Shown: positions 27,705 through 37,611, counted from the stretch's first letter. The stretch: DNA of 64,000 bases from Pseudomonas tumuqii (GCF_013184545.1 NZ_JAAOJA010000001.1:434001-498000); one strand, 5' to 3'. Program-made: numbers and translations. The notes: a model not told the origin generated them from the letters alone.

Positions 27705-30269
27705 ATGCGAATCGACCGATTGACCAGCAAGTTGCAACTTGCGCTATCCGACGCCCAGTCCCTGGCCGTCGGCCTCGATCATGCCGCTATAGAGCCGCTG
27801 CACCTGATGCAGGCGCTGCTCGACCAGCAGGGTGGTTCGATCAAGCCGCTGCTGATGCAGGTCGGCTTCGATGTCAACAGCCTGCGCCAGGCACTGAGCA
27901 AGGAACTCGATCGCCTGGGCAAGATCCAGAACCCGACCGGCGACGTCAACCTGTCCCAGGATCTGGCGCGTCTGCTCAACCAGGCCGACCGCCTGTCCCA
28001 GCAGAAGGGTGACCAGTTCATCTCCAGCGAACTGGTGCTGCTTGCCGCGCTGGACGAAGGCACCAAGCTGGGCAAATTGCTGCTCGCCCAGGGCGTGAGC
28101 AAGAAAGCCCTGGAAAATGCCATCAGCAACCTGCGCGGTGGTGACGCGGTGAACGACCCGAATGCCGAGGAATCGCGCCAGGCCCTGGACAAGTACACCA
28201 TCGACCTGACCAAGCGCGCCGAGGAAGGCAAGCTGGATCCGGTGATCGGCCGCGACGACGAGATCCGCCGCACCATCCAGGTCTTGCAGCGCCGCACCAA
28301 GAACAACCCGGTGCTGATCGGCGAGCCGGGCGTGGGCAAGACCGCGATCGTCGAAGGCCTGGCCCAGCGCATCGTCAACGGCGAGGTGCCGGATGGCCTG
28401 AAGGACAAGCGCGTGCTGTCGCTGGACATGGGCGCGCTGATCGCCGGTGCCAAGTTCCGCGGCGAGTTCGAGGAGCGCCTCAAGGCGGTGCTCAACGAGC
28501 TGGGCAAGCAGGAAGGGCGGATCATCCTGTTTATCGATGAAATCCATACCATGGTCGGCGCCGGCAAGGCCGAGGGCTCCATGGACGCCGGCAATATGCT
28601 CAAGCCGGCCTTGGCGCGCGGCGAGCTGCACTGTGTCGGTGCCACCACCCTCGACGAGTACCGCCAGTACATCGAGAAGGACGCCGCCCTGGAACGCCGC
28701 TTCCAGAAGGTGCTGGTCGACGAGCCGAGCGAGGAAGACACCATCGCCATCCTCCGCGGCCTCAAGGAACGCTACGAGGTGCACCACAAGGTGGCGATCA
28801 CCGATGGCGCGATCATCGCCGCGGCCAAGCTCAGCCATCGCTACATCACCGACCGCCAGCTGCCGGACAAGGCCATCGACCTGATCGACGAGGCGGCCAG
28901 CCGCATCCGCATGGAGATCGACTCCAAGCCGGAAGTGCTCGACCGTTTGGAGCGGCGCCTGATCCAGCTCAAGGTCGAGGCCCAGGCGCTGAAGAAGGAG
29001 GACGACGAGGCGGCGATCAAGCGCCTGGAGAAACTCAAGGAAGACATCGCCCGGCTGGAACGTGAGTATGCCGACCTGGAAGACATCTGGAAGGCGGAAA
29101 AGGCCGAGGTGCAGGGCTCGGCGCAGATCCAGCAGAAAATCGAGCAGTCCCGCCAGGAGCTGGAAACGGCGCGGCGCAAGGGTGATCTCAGCCGCATGGC
29201 CGAGCTGCAGTACGGCATCATTCCGGATCTGGAGCGCAGCCTGCAGATGGTCGACCAGCACGGCAAGACCGAGAACCAGCTGCTGCGCAGCAAGGTCACC
29301 GAGGAAGAAATTGCCGAAGTGGTGTCCAAGTGGACCGGCATCCCGGTCTCGAAGATGCTCGAAGGCGAGCGTGACAAGCTGCTGAAGATGGAAGGCCTGC
29401 TGCACCAGCGGGTGATCGGCCAGAACGAAGCGGTGGTCGCCGTGGCCAGCGCGGTACGGCGTTCGCGCGCCGGGCTGTCCGACCCGAACCGGCCGAGCGG
29501 CTCCTTCCTCTTCCTCGGCCCGACCGGGGTGGGCAAGACCGAGCTGTGCAAGGCCCTGGCCGAGTTCCTCTTCGATACCGAGGAGGCGCTGGTGCGCATC
29601 GACATGTCCGAGTTCATGGAGAAGCATTCCGTGTCGCGGCTGATCGGCGCTCCGCCCGGCTACGTCGGCTACGAGGAGGGCGGTTACCTGACCGAGGCGG
29701 TACGCCGCAAGCCTTACTCGGTGGTGCTGATGGACGAGGTGGAGAAGGCCCACCCGGACGTGTTCAACATCCTCCTGCAGGTCATGGAAGACGGCCGCCT
29801 GACCGACAGTCACGGGCGTACCGTCGACTTCAAGAACACCGTGATCGTGATGACCTCCAACCTCGGTTCCACGCAGATCCAGGAGCTGGTCGGTGATCGC
29901 GAGGCACAGCGGGCGGCGGTGATGGATGCGGTGAGCAGCCATTTCCGTCCGGAGTTCGTCAACCGTATCGACGAAGTGGTGGTGTTCGAGCCGCTGGCCC
30001 GCGAGCAGATCGCCGGTATCGCGCAAATCCAGCTGGGCCGTTTGCGCCAGCGCCTGGCCGAGCGCGAGTTGAGCCTGGAGTTGAGCGACGAGGCCTTGGA
30101 CAAGCTGGTCGCCATCGGCTACGACCCGGTCTACGGCGCGCGGCCGCTAAAGCGGGCGATCCAGCGCTGGATCGAAAACCCGCTGGCGCAGTTGATTCTC
30201 GCCGGCAAGTTCGGCCCCGGCAGCACCGTCACCGGCACGGTCGAAAACGACGAAATCGTCTTCGTCTAA
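27705..30269 (+). CDS. clpB: ATP-dependent disaggregase ClpB
   Basis: 854 residues, full length. An N-domain is followed by AAA-1 with Walker [10 protein letters not shown] (near residue 206), the coiled-coil middle domain (about residues 400-530), and AAA-2 with Walker [10 protein letters not shown] (near residue 605). Rescues aggregated proteins with DnaK. Heat induction is supported by the sigma-32 promoter just upstream. SD AAGGAAGGA lies 8-10 bases before the ATG. Same bamD-clpB neighbourhood as in PAO1. Confidence 0.97.
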   Translation: MRIDRLTSKLQLALSDAQSLAVGLDHAAIEPLHLMQALLDQQGGSIKPLLMQVGFDVNSLRQALSKELDRLGKIQNPTGDVNLSQDLARLLNQADRLSQQKGDQFISSELVLLAALDEGTKLGKLLLAQGVSKKALENAISNLRGGDAVNDPNAEESRQALDKYTIDLTKRAEEGKLDPVIGRDDEIRRTIQVLQRRTKNNPVLIGEPGVGKTAIVEGLAQRIVNGEVPDGLKDKRVLSLDMGALIAGAKFRGEFEERLKAVLNELGKQEGRIILFIDEIHTMVGAGKAEGSMDAGNMLKPALARGELHCVGATTLDEYRQYIEKDAALERRFQKVLVDEPSEEDTIAILRGLKERYEVHHKVAITDGAIIAAAKLSHRYITDRQLPDKAIDLIDEAASRIRMEIDSKPEVLDRLERRLIQLKVEAQALKKEDDEAAIKRLEKLKEDIARLEREYADLEDIWKAEKAEVQGSAQIQQKIEQSRQELETARRKGDLSRMAELQYGIIPDLERSLQMVDQHGKTENQLLRSKVTEEEIAEVVSKWTGIPVSKMLEGERDKLLKMEGLLHQRVIGQNEAVVAVASAVRRSRAGLSDPNRPSGSFLFLGPTGVGKTELCKALAEFLFDTEEALVRIDMSEFMEKHSVSRLIGAPPGYVGYEEGGYLTEAVRRKPYSVVLMDEVEKAHPDVFNILLQVMEDGRLTDSHGRTVDFKNTVIVMTSNLGSTQIQELVGDREAQRAAVMDAVSSHFRPEFVNRIDEVVVFEPLAREQIAGIAQIQLGRLRQRLAERELSLELSDEALDKLVAIGYDPVYGARPLKRAIQRWIENPLAQLILAGKFGPGSTVTGTVENDEIVFV

Positions 30270-30284
30270 GCCGGCAGCACTGAC

Positions 30285-30322
30285 AACGCCCCGTCACGGT
30301 TGGCGCCGTGCGGGGCGTTTTT
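30285..30322 (+). terminator. Rho-independent terminator of clpB
   Basis: AACGCCCCG pairs with CGGGGCGTT, with an inner CACGG/CCGTG stem and a one-base bulge, then five T's. It begins 16 bases after the clpB stop. Confidence 0.93.
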
Positions 30323-30348
30323 ATGCGCGTGTGGCGGTCTGGGTTTTT

Positions 30349-30458
30349 GTAGGATGCGGTTGAGCGAAGCGATACCCATCAATCGGTCGCCCAACCGCCG
30401 GATTTATTGGTTCGCCGCAGAGTTGTGATGGGTATCGCTTCGCTCAACGCCATCCTAC
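30349..30458. repeat. REP family A, pair with 46-bp spacer
   Basis: Units 30349-30380 and 30427-30458 point outward from a spacer containing GGATTTATTGGTTCGCCGCAG. A further CATCCTACGG half follows to ~30477. It lies between convergent clpB and the PilZ gene. Confidence 0.9.
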
Positions 30459-30510
30459 GGGGGCGCACCATCCTACGGATCACGGGGTCTTCGGCATGAT
30501 CGGATAGCGC

Positions 30511-30843
30511 TTAAAGATGCTGGAGCAGCACATCCAGTGCGGTGGCTTGGTCGGGTTCCAGGTCGATGATATGAAAACCGGCCCAGCAGTGTTGGCCGTC
30601 GGCGCCGGGGCGGCTCCATAGGCAGTCGGCGCTCAAGTGGATCTCGCCGACCCCGTCGATCACCTGTTCGCTGACCAGGCGGCATTCGACCAGGCTGTCC
30701 GCCCGGTGCGGCTTGTCGCTGAACAGCATGAAGCCGTCGGCAGAGAGGTCTGCCACACGGCCGAGACGCTGTCCGGTATGCAGGTCGAAGACTTCCAGCT
30801 GCAGCTCGGTACTGTGCCGGCTGTGCTGACGACGATCATCCAT
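30511..30843 (-). CDS. PilZ-domain protein (probable c-di-GMP receptor)
   Basis: A 110-residue single-domain PilZ protein. The N-terminal DRRQHSR supplies the RxxxR motif, and DLSADG supplies the (D/N)xSxxG motif; together these bind c-di-GMP in PilZ proteins. It is 17 bases downstream of, and on the same strand as, the DUF1631 gene, so the two are likely co-transcribed. Target unknown; the pairing with DUF1631 and the wealth of pilus genes around make a surface-motility role a fair guess. Confidence 0.88.
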   Translation of the reverse strand: MDDRRQHSRHSTELQLEVFDLHTGQRLGRVADLSADGFMLFSDKPHRADSLVECRLVSEQVIDGVGEIHLSADCLWSRPGADGQHCWAGFHIIDLEPDQATALDVLLQHL

Positions 30844-30860
30844 GGTGGCTCCTTGGCCTG

Positions 30861-33200
30861 CTAGCGGGGTTTGCTCGTGCGGCCGCTAAAGCGCTGCAGC
30901 ACACGATAAATGGCGTTGAGGGCGCGATCCACCAGCGGCGCATCGCGTTCAGGTGAAACGATGCGGGCCAGGCCCTGTTCCATTTCGCTGGCCAGTTGGG
31001 CCAGGGGTTTGATCGCCGCCCGTTGGCCGCTGTGATCGACAAACATGTAATTGCGCGTGGTCGGGCTGAACCAGGAGAGCTTGAGCTGGTGGGGCTGGTT
31101 ATCCGTGATGAACTCGAACCAGGTGCCGAATTCGACCTGGATCAGCTCCTGGGCGAATGCCTGTGCGCGGGCAGACAGGCCGGATTCGCGCGGTGCCAGA
31201 GTGGCGAGCAGGGCGTCCTCGCCGAGCATGGCGCCGAGCGTGCTCGCCGGTAACTGCGGGGCAAAGGTGTCGGCGAGCTGCGGTTGCTTGGCCTGTGCGG
31301 CGTATTGGCAGGCGACCAGGTCCTGGAGCAAACGGCGAATGCCGTCCTCGTGATAGCCACCGAGCAGTTGCAGGCCTTTGCGCAAGTCATCCAGCAGCGC
31401 CACGCGCAGCGCTTGCAGTTGTTGGCGGCCATTTTCATCCAGTGGCGTGCCGCTCCAGGCCAGTTGCTCGGCCACTTCACAGGCGCGCTGCCACTCGTGG
31501 CTGTTCTCGCCATGGCGGAGCAGGGCAAAGACCAGCACATCGGTCCAGGTCAGCTCGAGAAAGTCGCGGATGATCGCCGGCGTCTGACGTCCATTGAGGC
31601 TGCGCGCAATCACGTCTATGGCCTGCTGACGGGCGCCCAGCAGCTTGTCGCGGCCCTTGACGGCCTCCACGGCGCGGCGTTCGCGCAGTTCGACCTTGTG
31701 CTTGAGGGTGTCGGTGAATGCGTCGAATTGTGCGAGGAGTCCCTCGAACAGCAAGGGATCGTCGCTGTTTGCGCCGACCACCTGCTCCACCACCCATTTC
31801 ATCTTGGCCAGCAGGCCGCGCTCATTGGCCTCGCCGCCATAGAGGACGCCCGCCTGGGCCATGCTGTTGAGTAGGCGGCGCGCCGGATGCTGGTGCTGGG
31901 TGAACAGCGCCTTGTCCTGCAGCGCCACTTTCAAATAGGGCGTGTGCAGGTGGGAGAGGGTGGTCTTGTAGCTGTCGATCAGGCAGGTGTCGTCGAGGAT
32001 AAAGTCGAACAGCATACCGACCAGGTCGATCACATCGGCCTCCTGTTCCGACAGTTTCTGCTGGCCCGGCCGCTGGCTGAAGGCTTCCAGTTGCCGCTGC
32101 AAGTCGGCCTTCAAGCCTTCGACCTGCTGCGGGCTGTGCAGGCGCTGCGCCAGCTCGTCGGCAGACTGGCGCTGCATGCGGTTCAGGGCGTCGAGCAGGT
32201 CGCTGGCGCTGTAGGTGCTGGTGGCATCGCGCGGGGCAAAGCTGGCAATGCTGCGGGTGCCGCCGAGCAATGGCGCGTCAATATCGCGCTGGCGATGTTC
32301 GCCGAGCAGGGCGGCCAGGCCCTGCAACAGCGCTGTCGGGTTGCTCGGCGGCGGGCCATCGAGGTCGAGCGGTGAACTGTCGGCTGCACTTGCCGGGGGG
32401 GGGGCGCTGGCCTGGGCGGGATTGTCGGCTGGCCGTTGCTGCGTGGCGGCGGGTGCGTTGGTCTTCTTCTCCGGTCGTTCGGGGTTGGCGGCGCGTTTGG
32501 CACTGTACTTGAGCGTGGGCAGTACGCCTGCGTCGATCAGGCGCTGGTTCAGGGCGTCATACACAGAATCCAGGCTGAGCATCACGTACTTGTCGAACAG
32601 GCGGTAGAGGATGGCTTTGATCCGCAGCGGGAACGGGCTGGGCACCAGGGCCTGGCGAAATGCCAGGGCAATCATCTGCGGACCGAAGGGATTGTTCTCC
32701 TCGATCAGTTGTTTGCCATTGTTGAGCAGGGCCAGGCGCTGCTCCAGGGCAAACAGCTGCTCCGTGCAGCGTGATTTGACCTGGCTGACCATCGTGGTGA
32801 TCAGCAGGCTTTCCTCGTACTCCTCTTTCTGTACCAGGGTGAGCTGATCGGCATCCAGTTCCATGACGCTGGGGGCCGGCTTGAGCTTGCCGTCGAGAAA
32901 GTCGGAGAAATTCTGCGAGATGGTCTGGTGATAGGTTCGTTCGATCTGCGGCCGCTGCTTGCGAATCTCGCGCATGCTGTCGAAGAACAGGGTTTGGAGC
33001 TGATTGTTCTCGGCTTTTTCCGCGCACTCGAACAAGGTGTCATCGACTTGCCCGAAAACGCGGGTCAGCTGCTCTGCCAGTCGGTTCATCACCAATTTGC
33101 GACAGCTCTGCACCAGCTCGCCAAAGCGAGGCTGAATGCCACGGCTGGCGAGGGTCTGTGCGGCTTTTGGCGTGTTCGGTGGCATGTCCTGGCTGCTCAT
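30861..33200 (-). CDS. DUF1631 family protein (paralogue 1)
   Basis: 779 residues, mostly helical, no signal peptide or membrane segment. N-terminal region QPRFGELVQSCRKLVMNRLA and the central VIDLVGMLFDFILDDTCL block are DUF1631 features. The C-terminal ~90 residues (GTWFEF...YMFVDHSGQ) look like a small beta-barrel module, shared with the second DUF1631 gene at 49.6 kb. A low-complexity Pro/Ala/Gln linker spans about residues 240-300. Some databases label the family thymidine phosphorylase, which nothing in the sequence supports. Function unknown; the operon partner is a PilZ protein. Confidence 0.85.
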   Translation of the reverse strand: MSSQDMPPNTPKAAQTLASRGIQPRFGELVQSCRKLVMNRLAEQLTRVFGQVDDTLFECAEKAENNQLQTLFFDSMREIRKQRPQIERTYHQTISQNFSDFLDGKLKPAPSVMELDADQLTLVQKEEYEESLLITTMVSQVKSRCTEQLFALEQRLALLNNGKQLIEENNPFGPQMIALAFRQALVPSPFPLRIKAILYRLFDKYVMLSLDSVYDALNQRLIDAGVLPTLKYSAKRAANPERPEKKTNAPAATQQRPADNPAQASAPPPASAADSSPLDLDGPPPSNPTALLQGLAALLGEHRQRDIDAPLLGGTRSIASFAPRDATSTYSASDLLDALNRMQRQSADELAQRLHSPQQVEGLKADLQRQLEAFSQRPGQQKLSEQEADVIDLVGMLFDFILDDTCLIDSYKTTLSHLHTPYLKVALQDKALFTQHQHPARRLLNSMAQAGVLYGGEANERGLLAKMKWVVEQVVGANSDDPLLFEGLLAQFDAFTDTLKHKVELRERRAVEAVKGRDKLLGARQQAIDVIARSLNGRQTPAIIRDFLELTWTDVLVFALLRHGENSHEWQRACEVAEQLAWSGTPLDENGRQQLQALRVALLDDLRKGLQLLGGYHEDGIRRLLQDLVACQYAAQAKQPQLADTFAPQLPASTLGAMLGEDALLATLAPRESGLSARAQAFAQELIQVEFGTWFEFITDNQPHQLKLSWFSPTTRNYMFVDHSGQRAAIKPLAQLASEMEQGLARIVSPERDAPLVDRALNAIYRVLQRFSGRTSKPR

Positions 33201-33315
33201 GGACGTTCCTGATTGAAGCCTTGTGGCTAATGCATCCTGCGCTGATCAGACTCAAGGAAGATATAGCAGGCCGTCACTCGCGTGCAAAGCATTGTCATAA
33301 AAGCAATTTAAGGGG

Positions 33316-33343
33316 TTGACAGGCGGCTGCGGAAACGTAAAAT
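33316..33343 (+). promoter_or_regulatory. Sigma-70 promoter of the tRNA-Asn/Pro/Lys operon
   Basis: Perfect -35 TTGACA (33316-33321), a 16-bp spacer and -10 TAAAAT (33338-33343). A GC-rich discriminator GGCGCGCC follows, as usual for stringently controlled stable-RNA promoters. tRNA-Asn begins ~60 bases downstream. Confidence 0.85.
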
Positions 33344-33410
33344 GGCGCGCCTCAGACACGGGAAACGGTTCACACCGAAGCTTAGTGGAAGAGATTTGAA
33401 AGCGCTTAGT

Positions 33411-33486
33411 TCCGCGATAGCTCAGTCGGTAGAGCAAATGACTGTTAATCATTGGGTCCCAGGTTCGAGTCCTGGTCGCGGAGCCA
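33411..33486 (+). tRNA. tRNA-Asn (GTT)
   Basis: 76 nt. Full cloverleaf with acceptor TCCGCGA/TCGCGGA, anticodon GTT at 33444-33446, T-loop GGTTCGAGTCC and an encoded CCA end. First of three tRNA genes spaced 5-10 bases apart. Confidence 0.97.
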
Positions 33487-33496
33487 ATCTTTCAAT

Positions 33497-33573
33497 CGGG
33501 GTATAGCGCAGTCCGGTAGCGCGCCTGCTTTGGGAGCAGGATGTCGGGAGTTCGAATCCCCCTACCCCGACCA
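33497..33573 (+). tRNA. tRNA-Pro (TGG)
   Basis: 77 nt. Acceptor CGGGGTA/TACCCCG, anticodon stem CCTGC/GCAGG with anticodon TGG at 33531-33533, T-loop AGTTCGAATCC and an encoded CCA end. Confidence 0.97.
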
Positions 33574-33578
33574 TTTTT

Positions 33579-33654
33579 GGGTCGTTAGCTCAGTTGGTAG
33601 AGCAGTTGGCTTTTAACCAATTGGTCGTAGGTTCGAATCCCACACGACCCACCA
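33579..33654 (+). tRNA. tRNA-Lys (TTT)
   Basis: 76 nt. Acceptor GGGTCGT/ACGACCC, anticodon TTT at 33612-33614, T-loop GGTTCGAATCC and an encoded CCA end. Last gene of the tRNA trio. Confidence 0.97.
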
Positions 33655-33725
33655 TTTTCACCTGCAGCTGTTTGCAGCGTTGAATCTTAAGGTTGAGATG
33701 AGATGTTCATCGGCAACCATAAAAG

Positions 33726-33750
33726 AAGCGCCCTCCGGGGCGCTTTTTTT
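33726..33750 (+). terminator. Rho-independent terminator of the tRNA operon
   Basis: AAGCGCCC, loop TCCG, GGGCGCTT and a run of seven T's, ~70 bases after tRNA-Lys. Confidence 0.93.
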
Positions 33751-33809
33751 ATGCGCGCGATTTGTAATGGAGCCCACGACGATAGCGGGCTTGAAGTGGC
33801 GATTCGTTC

Positions 33810-33875
33810 GTAGCCTGGATTAGCCGAAGGCGAAATCCGGGGGCGGTTGTGCAGGCGCCGAAATTTCCCGGATAT
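33810..33875. repeat. Dispersed repeat (GTAGCCTGGATTAGC...AATCCGGG class)
   Basis: GTAGCCTGGATTAGCCGAAG, then GCGAAATCCGGGGGCGGTTG and a CGCCGAAATTTCCCGG tail. A related copy lies at about 52050-52112 (AATCCGGGGGCGGTTGGGCG, CCGAAACTTCCCGG). Both sit immediately before a family A REP. Confidence 0.6.
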
Positions 33876-33890
33876 CATCCAGGTCGCTGT

Positions 33891-33977
33891 GATGGGTATC
33901 GCTGCGCTCAACGCCATCCTACGGGGTGGCAGCCGCAGCTGTTTTGTAGGATGTGGTTGAGCGCAGCGATACCCATC
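33891..33977. repeat. REP family A, inverted pair
   Basis: Short-form units 33891-33922 and 33946-33977 face each other around CGGGGTGGCAGCCGCAGCTG. No gene is visible in the 462-bp gap between the tRNAs and ndh; it holds the terminator and these repeats. Confidence 0.92.
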
Positions 33978-34116
33978 GGCTGCCTCACGGATCACCAATT
34001 TTGAGTTCCCACGTCGAGGCGTCGAACCGTCCGCGTGGGCATACAGCCCGAGACGCTTACCGGACGCAGAGCGTGGCAACCATCGATGCCATCTGCCCCG
34101 GCTCCCCGCATATCGG

Positions 34117-35424
34117 TCAGTGCAGTTTCAGGCGTGGCTCGGTGCTGCGGCCGATGCGGTCGCTGAGCATCAGCAGCATGGTGCGTAGCGGGCCGTACAG
34201 CGCCATCTGGTGCATACGGTAGAGCGAGACATAGAACACCCGCGCCAGCCAGCCTTCGAGCATCACGCTGCCGGTGAGGTTGCCCATCAGGTTACCGATC
34301 GCCGAAAAAGTCGACAGCGAGATCAGCGAGCCGTAATCGCGGTAGCGGTATTCCGGCAGGGCCTGGCCCTGGCCGTCGACGCGCAGTTTCAGCGACTTGG
34401 CCAGCAGCGAGGCTTGCTGGTGAGCGGCCTGGGCGCGTGGCGGCACGTTGCGGCCTTCGCTGCCGGGTTGCGGGCAGGCGGCGCAGTCGCCGAAGGCGAA
34501 GATATTGTCGTCGCGGGTGGTTTGCAGGGTAGGGCGCACCTGCAACTGGTTGATCCGGTTGCTTTCCAGGCCGTCGAGGTCCTTGAGGAAGCCGGGCGCG
34601 CGAATCCCCGCGGCCCAGACCTTGAGGCTGGCGGTGATGGTGTCGCCCTGAGCGGTGAGCAGGGCATCGCGGGTCACCTGGCTGACCGAGGCGTTGGTCA
34701 TGACTGTCACGCCGAGGCTTTCCAGGGTCTTGTGCACCGGCTTGCTGATCCGCTCCGGCAGCGCCGGCAGCACCCGTGGTCCGGCTTCGATCAGGGTAAT
34801 GCGCATGTTTTCCGGGTGGATGCTGTCCAGCCCATACGCCGCCAGTTGGTGCGCCGCATGGTGCAGTTCGGCGGCCAGTTCCACGCCCGTGGCGCCGGCG
34901 CCGACGATGGCCACGTTGATATGCTCGGTGGTATCGCTCTGGCTGGCGTGGGCGCGCAAATAGTGGCTGAGCAGCTGGCTATGGAAGCGCTCGGCCTGTT
35001 CGCGGGTGTCGAGAAACAGGCAATGTTCGGCGGCGCCTGCGGTGCCGAAATCGTTGGTGGTGCTGCCGACCGCGATCACCAGGCTGTCGTAGCCCAGTTG
35101 CCGCTCGGGTACCAGCACCTCGCCCTGCTCGTCGAGCGTCGCGCTGAGGGTGATGCGTTGTTCGGCCCGGTCGAGCCCGGTCATGTGGCCGAGCTGGAAC
35201 TCGAAGTGATTCCACTTGGCCTGGGCCACATAGTTCAGCTCGTCTTCCGAAGAGTTCAGCGAGCCGGCAGCCACCTCATGCAGCAGCGGTTTCCAGATGT
35301 GCGTCAGGTTGGCGTCGACCAGGGTGACTTTGGCTTTGCCGCGTTTACCCAGAGTTCTACCCAGGCGGGTAGCAAGCTCCAGGCCGCCGGCGCCGCCGCC
35401 GACGATCAGGATTCGATGGGACAT
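34117..35424 (-). CDS. ndh: Type II NADH dehydrogenase
   Basis: 435 residues. FAD-binding motif VGGGAGGLE at the N-terminus and NADH-binding VGAGATGVELAAE near residue 175. The second FAD segment is FAFGDCAACPQPG. The C-terminal amphipathic region (LARVFYVSLYRMHQMALYG) anchors the enzyme to the inner membrane. Non-proton-pumping NADH:quinone oxidoreductase. Same location as in PAO1. Confidence 0.95.
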   Translation of the reverse strand: MSHRILIVGGGAGGLELATRLGRTLGKRGKAKVTLVDANLTHIWKPLLHEVAAGSLNSSEDELNYVAQAKWNHFEFQLGHMTGLDRAEQRITLSATLDEQGEVLVPERQLGYDSLVIAVGSTTNDFGTAGAAEHCLFLDTREQAERFHSQLLSHYLRAHASQSDTTEHINVAIVGAGATGVELAAELHHAAHQLAAYGLDSIHPENMRITLIEAGPRVLPALPERISKPVHKTLESLGVTVMTNASVSQVTRDALLTAQGDTITASLKVWAAGIRAPGFLKDLDGLESNRINQLQVRPTLQTTRDDNIFAFGDCAACPQPGSEGRNVPPRAQAAHQQASLLAKSLKLRVDGQGQALPEYRYRDYGSLISLSTFSAIGNLMGNLTGSVMLEGWLARVFYVSLYRMHQMALYGPLRTMLLMLSDRIGRSTEPRLKLH

Positions 35425-35487
35425 GGATTGCTCTCACAAGGCTTGGAAAAAAATTCGTTAAGTCTTGCTGGGCGAGCGCGAAGCAGC

Positions 35488-35661
35488 TCATAGCACCAGG
35501 CGACTCAGAAGACGGCTCAGCAGGCCCATGGCGATCACCACGCCAACGATGATCAGCAGCAAGCGCCACACCTTGAAGGGTTGACGTTCGACTTGATGCT
35601 GCGGGGCACTCAGGTACTGGTCGACGCGTTTTTGATCGTCGGGACTCAGGCGGCTGGACAT
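35488..35661 (-). CDS. DUF3094-family small membrane protein
   Basis: 57 residues, too short for most ORF screens. Reads MSSRLSPDDQKRVDQYLSAP, then a basic linker, a single transmembrane helix (LLLIIVGVVIAMGLLSRLL) and stop. The ATG is preceded by GAGGTTCC on the coding strand. It lies immediately upstream of ndh on the same strand (63-bp gap), the usual position of this conserved Pseudomonas protein. Function unknown. Confidence 0.85.
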   Translation of the reverse strand: MSSRLSPDDQKRVDQYLSAPQHQVERQPFKVWRLLLIIVGVVIAMGLLSRLLSRLVL

Positions 35662-35861
35662 AGGAACCTCGAGGGATCAGACCGTGGGAAAACCCTGCGG
35701 TTCTCGGCTGGCCTGTGGATGGTGGCTATTCTAGCCGTGGCGTTCACCAGGGCTCAACGCACGGGTCGTCATTCAGATGAATAATGCCGCCTTGCCGTAT
35801 CCGGGTGGTGATACTGGCGTAAGGTGGGCCGGTTTGCAGGGAATTGCAGTGTCTCGGGTCA

Positions 35862-36491
35862 TCACAGGCTGATCCCGACATCGAACAGTACGCTGCGGCC
35901 GAGATTGCTGCGCAGGAAATCTGGCGCGTCGGGATGGGCGAACAATACCCGCGCGAAAGTCGGGCCGACCAGCGACAGCGAGCGCCAGCCCTGGCGCAGG
36001 AACTCGGTGGGCGGCGGGAAGTGGCTGTTGAAGTCGGGTACGACGCGTTTCAGGCTGACGAACGCCAGCAGATCCAGTTCGCCAGGGTCGAGGCCGCGTT
36101 CGCTGTAGTTGTGCGCTTTCTTGCGCAGGGTCGGGGCCAGGCGCGCCTGCAGCTCGGCAGCGCCGATGCGCCGCGGTTTGGCCTCGCGGCGTACCAGCTG
36201 GCTGAGCGAGAAGGCGCTACGCCGCCGTTCCAGCTCGACGCGCCACTCATCGTTGAGGCGCCGGCCTTCGTCCAGCACGAAAAACACCTCGAAACTGGCC
36301 TCGCGAAACAGCACGTCCGGCGGTTCTTGCCCGGCCGCGCTGAACTCCTCGAGCCGATGGCTGACGTTCAGTGCTTGCAGCAGGCGCTGGCACACCCAAC
36401 GCTCACGCTCCCACTTGCGGGCATTGGAAAGGAACGCGTTAGCCTGCTCCGCTTGGTGCGTGAGCAAGCGCAAATAATCTGAATCGTCCAT
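35862..36491 (-). CDS. DUF1780 domain protein
   Basis: 209 residues. MDDSDYLRLLTHQAEQANAF start, then a mixed alpha/beta body with DVLFREASFEVFFVLDEGRRL. No signal peptide or membrane segment. I recall DUF1780 as a conserved Pseudomonas family with a nuclease-like fold suggestion, but no catalytic motif is obvious to me. Upstream of DUF3094-ndh on the same strand. Confidence 0.78.
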   Translation of the reverse strand: MDDSDYLRLLTHQAEQANAFLSNARKWERERWVCQRLLQALNVSHRLEEFSAAGQEPPDVLFREASFEVFFVLDEGRRLNDEWRVELERRRSAFSLSQLVRREAKPRRIGAAELQARLAPTLRKKAHNYSERGLDPGELDLLAFVSLKRVVPDFNSHFPPPTEFLRQGWRSLSLVGPTFARVLFAHPDAPDFLRSNLGRSVLFDVGISL

Positions 36492-36555
36492 GCCTACAGC
36501 TTAGCCCGCAGTCGCGGCGGCTTGGTAGCAAAACCCGGCGGTAGGGCAGCCGGTT

Positions 36556-36601
36556 GATGGGTATCGCTGCGCTCAAACCTACGCGGCCCGCCGCATCCTA
36601 C
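36556..36601. repeat. REP family A, single long-form unit
   Basis: One 46-nt long-form unit (GATGGGTATCG...CCTACGCGGCCCGCCGCATCCTAC). The only unpaired copy seen here. The rest of the 261-bp gap shows a possible GC-rich hairpin at ~36660-36700 and no gene. Confidence 0.88.
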
Positions 36602-36752
36602 GGTATGGTCAAGCATGACCTGCCAGGCTAAGGATTGGGGGTTGTTCCGGCTTTCCCGGGCGGCGTTGCGCTTCGCCCGCGAAGCTTTTTTCGCCGCCCG
36701 AGCGCCGGTGTAGACTGGCTGCGTTCATCATTCAGGGGTTGGGCGCTTACCT

Positions 36753-37442
36753 ATGATCGCTGCCGAATTACTCTCACCCGCCAGCCAGATCATTGGCTGG
36801 GCGATTTATCTGCCGCTGCTGTTCTGGGCCATATGGCGGGCGCCGTGGCTGGAGTTGTTCAGCGACCTGCGCCGCCAGCACCTGGTCTTCGCCACGGTGT
36901 TCGTGCTGTTCGTGCTGTGGCTGGTGCGCCGGGATTTCGCCTCGGGGCTGTCCTACCACATCATCGGCATGACGGCGGTGACCCTGCTGCTCGATTGGCC
37001 GCTGGCGATCCTCGCCGGGTTTGTCGCCCAGCTCGGCATGCTCCTGCTGGGCCGGCAGGACCTGGCTGCGCTGGGGGTGAACGGCGTGCTGATGGTGCTG
37101 ATTCCGGTGCTGGTCACCGAGCTCTGCGCGCTGCGGGTCGAGCGCGCGCAGCCGCGCAATCTGTTCGTCTACATCTTTTTCAGCGGCTTTTTCCCCGCGG
37201 CCCTGGCCGTCTTGCTGTGCATCCTGGCCGGGCTGGGCGTGTTGTGGGTCGACGGCCTATTCCCGATGCCGCCCTGGCTCGGCGACTTCGTCGGCTACCT
37301 GTGGATGGTGATCTTCCCCGAGGCCTTCATCAATGGAATGGTCGTCACCGCGCTGGTGGTGTTCTACCCCGACTGGCTGGAAACCTTCAATCGTTCGCGC
37401 TACCTGGCGGCGCCCTGGAAGGACGACAGCAAGCCGCATTGA
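36753..37442 (+). CDS. Energy-coupling-factor/CbiM-like integral membrane protein
   Basis: 229 residues with about seven hydrophobic helices. The C-terminal FPEAFINGMVVTALVVFYPD resembles the end of CbiM-type energy-coupling factor permeases. No ATPase or S-component gene lies alongside, so a transport role is uncertain. The SD is weak. The product is best called a conserved inner-membrane protein. Confidence 0.65.
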   Translation: MIAAELLSPASQIIGWAIYLPLLFWAIWRAPWLELFSDLRRQHLVFATVFVLFVLWLVRRDFASGLSYHIIGMTAVTLLLDWPLAILAGFVAQLGMLLLGRQDLAALGVNGVLMVLIPVLVTELCALRVERAQPRNLFVYIFFSGFFPAALAVLLCILAGLGVLWVDGLFPMPPWLGDFVGYLWMVIFPEAFINGMVVTALVVFYPDWLETFNRSRYLAAPWKDDSKPH

Positions 37443-37611
37443 TGGCGCAGGCTTCAGCAAATTGATCGGGGTTGCTGGGTTGACCCAGATCAACCGGCCC
37501 GTTCATGAGTCTGCCAGTCTCTGCTGACGAGGGGGCGGCTGGGGCGGGCGGCGATTTCAGCCCAGCGTCGCGATCATTTACCCCGGCGATCACAACAGAG
37601 GAGACAACATC

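Noticed and set aside
27744..30026. Long antisense ORF of ~760 codons opposite clpB
   Set aside because: It is a shadow of high-GC codon use: low-complexity translation, no SD and complete overlap with clpB.
30861..33200. Thymidine phosphorylase label often given to DUF1631
   Set aside because: No phosphorylase motifs are visible and the protein is largely helical with an unrelated C-terminal module.
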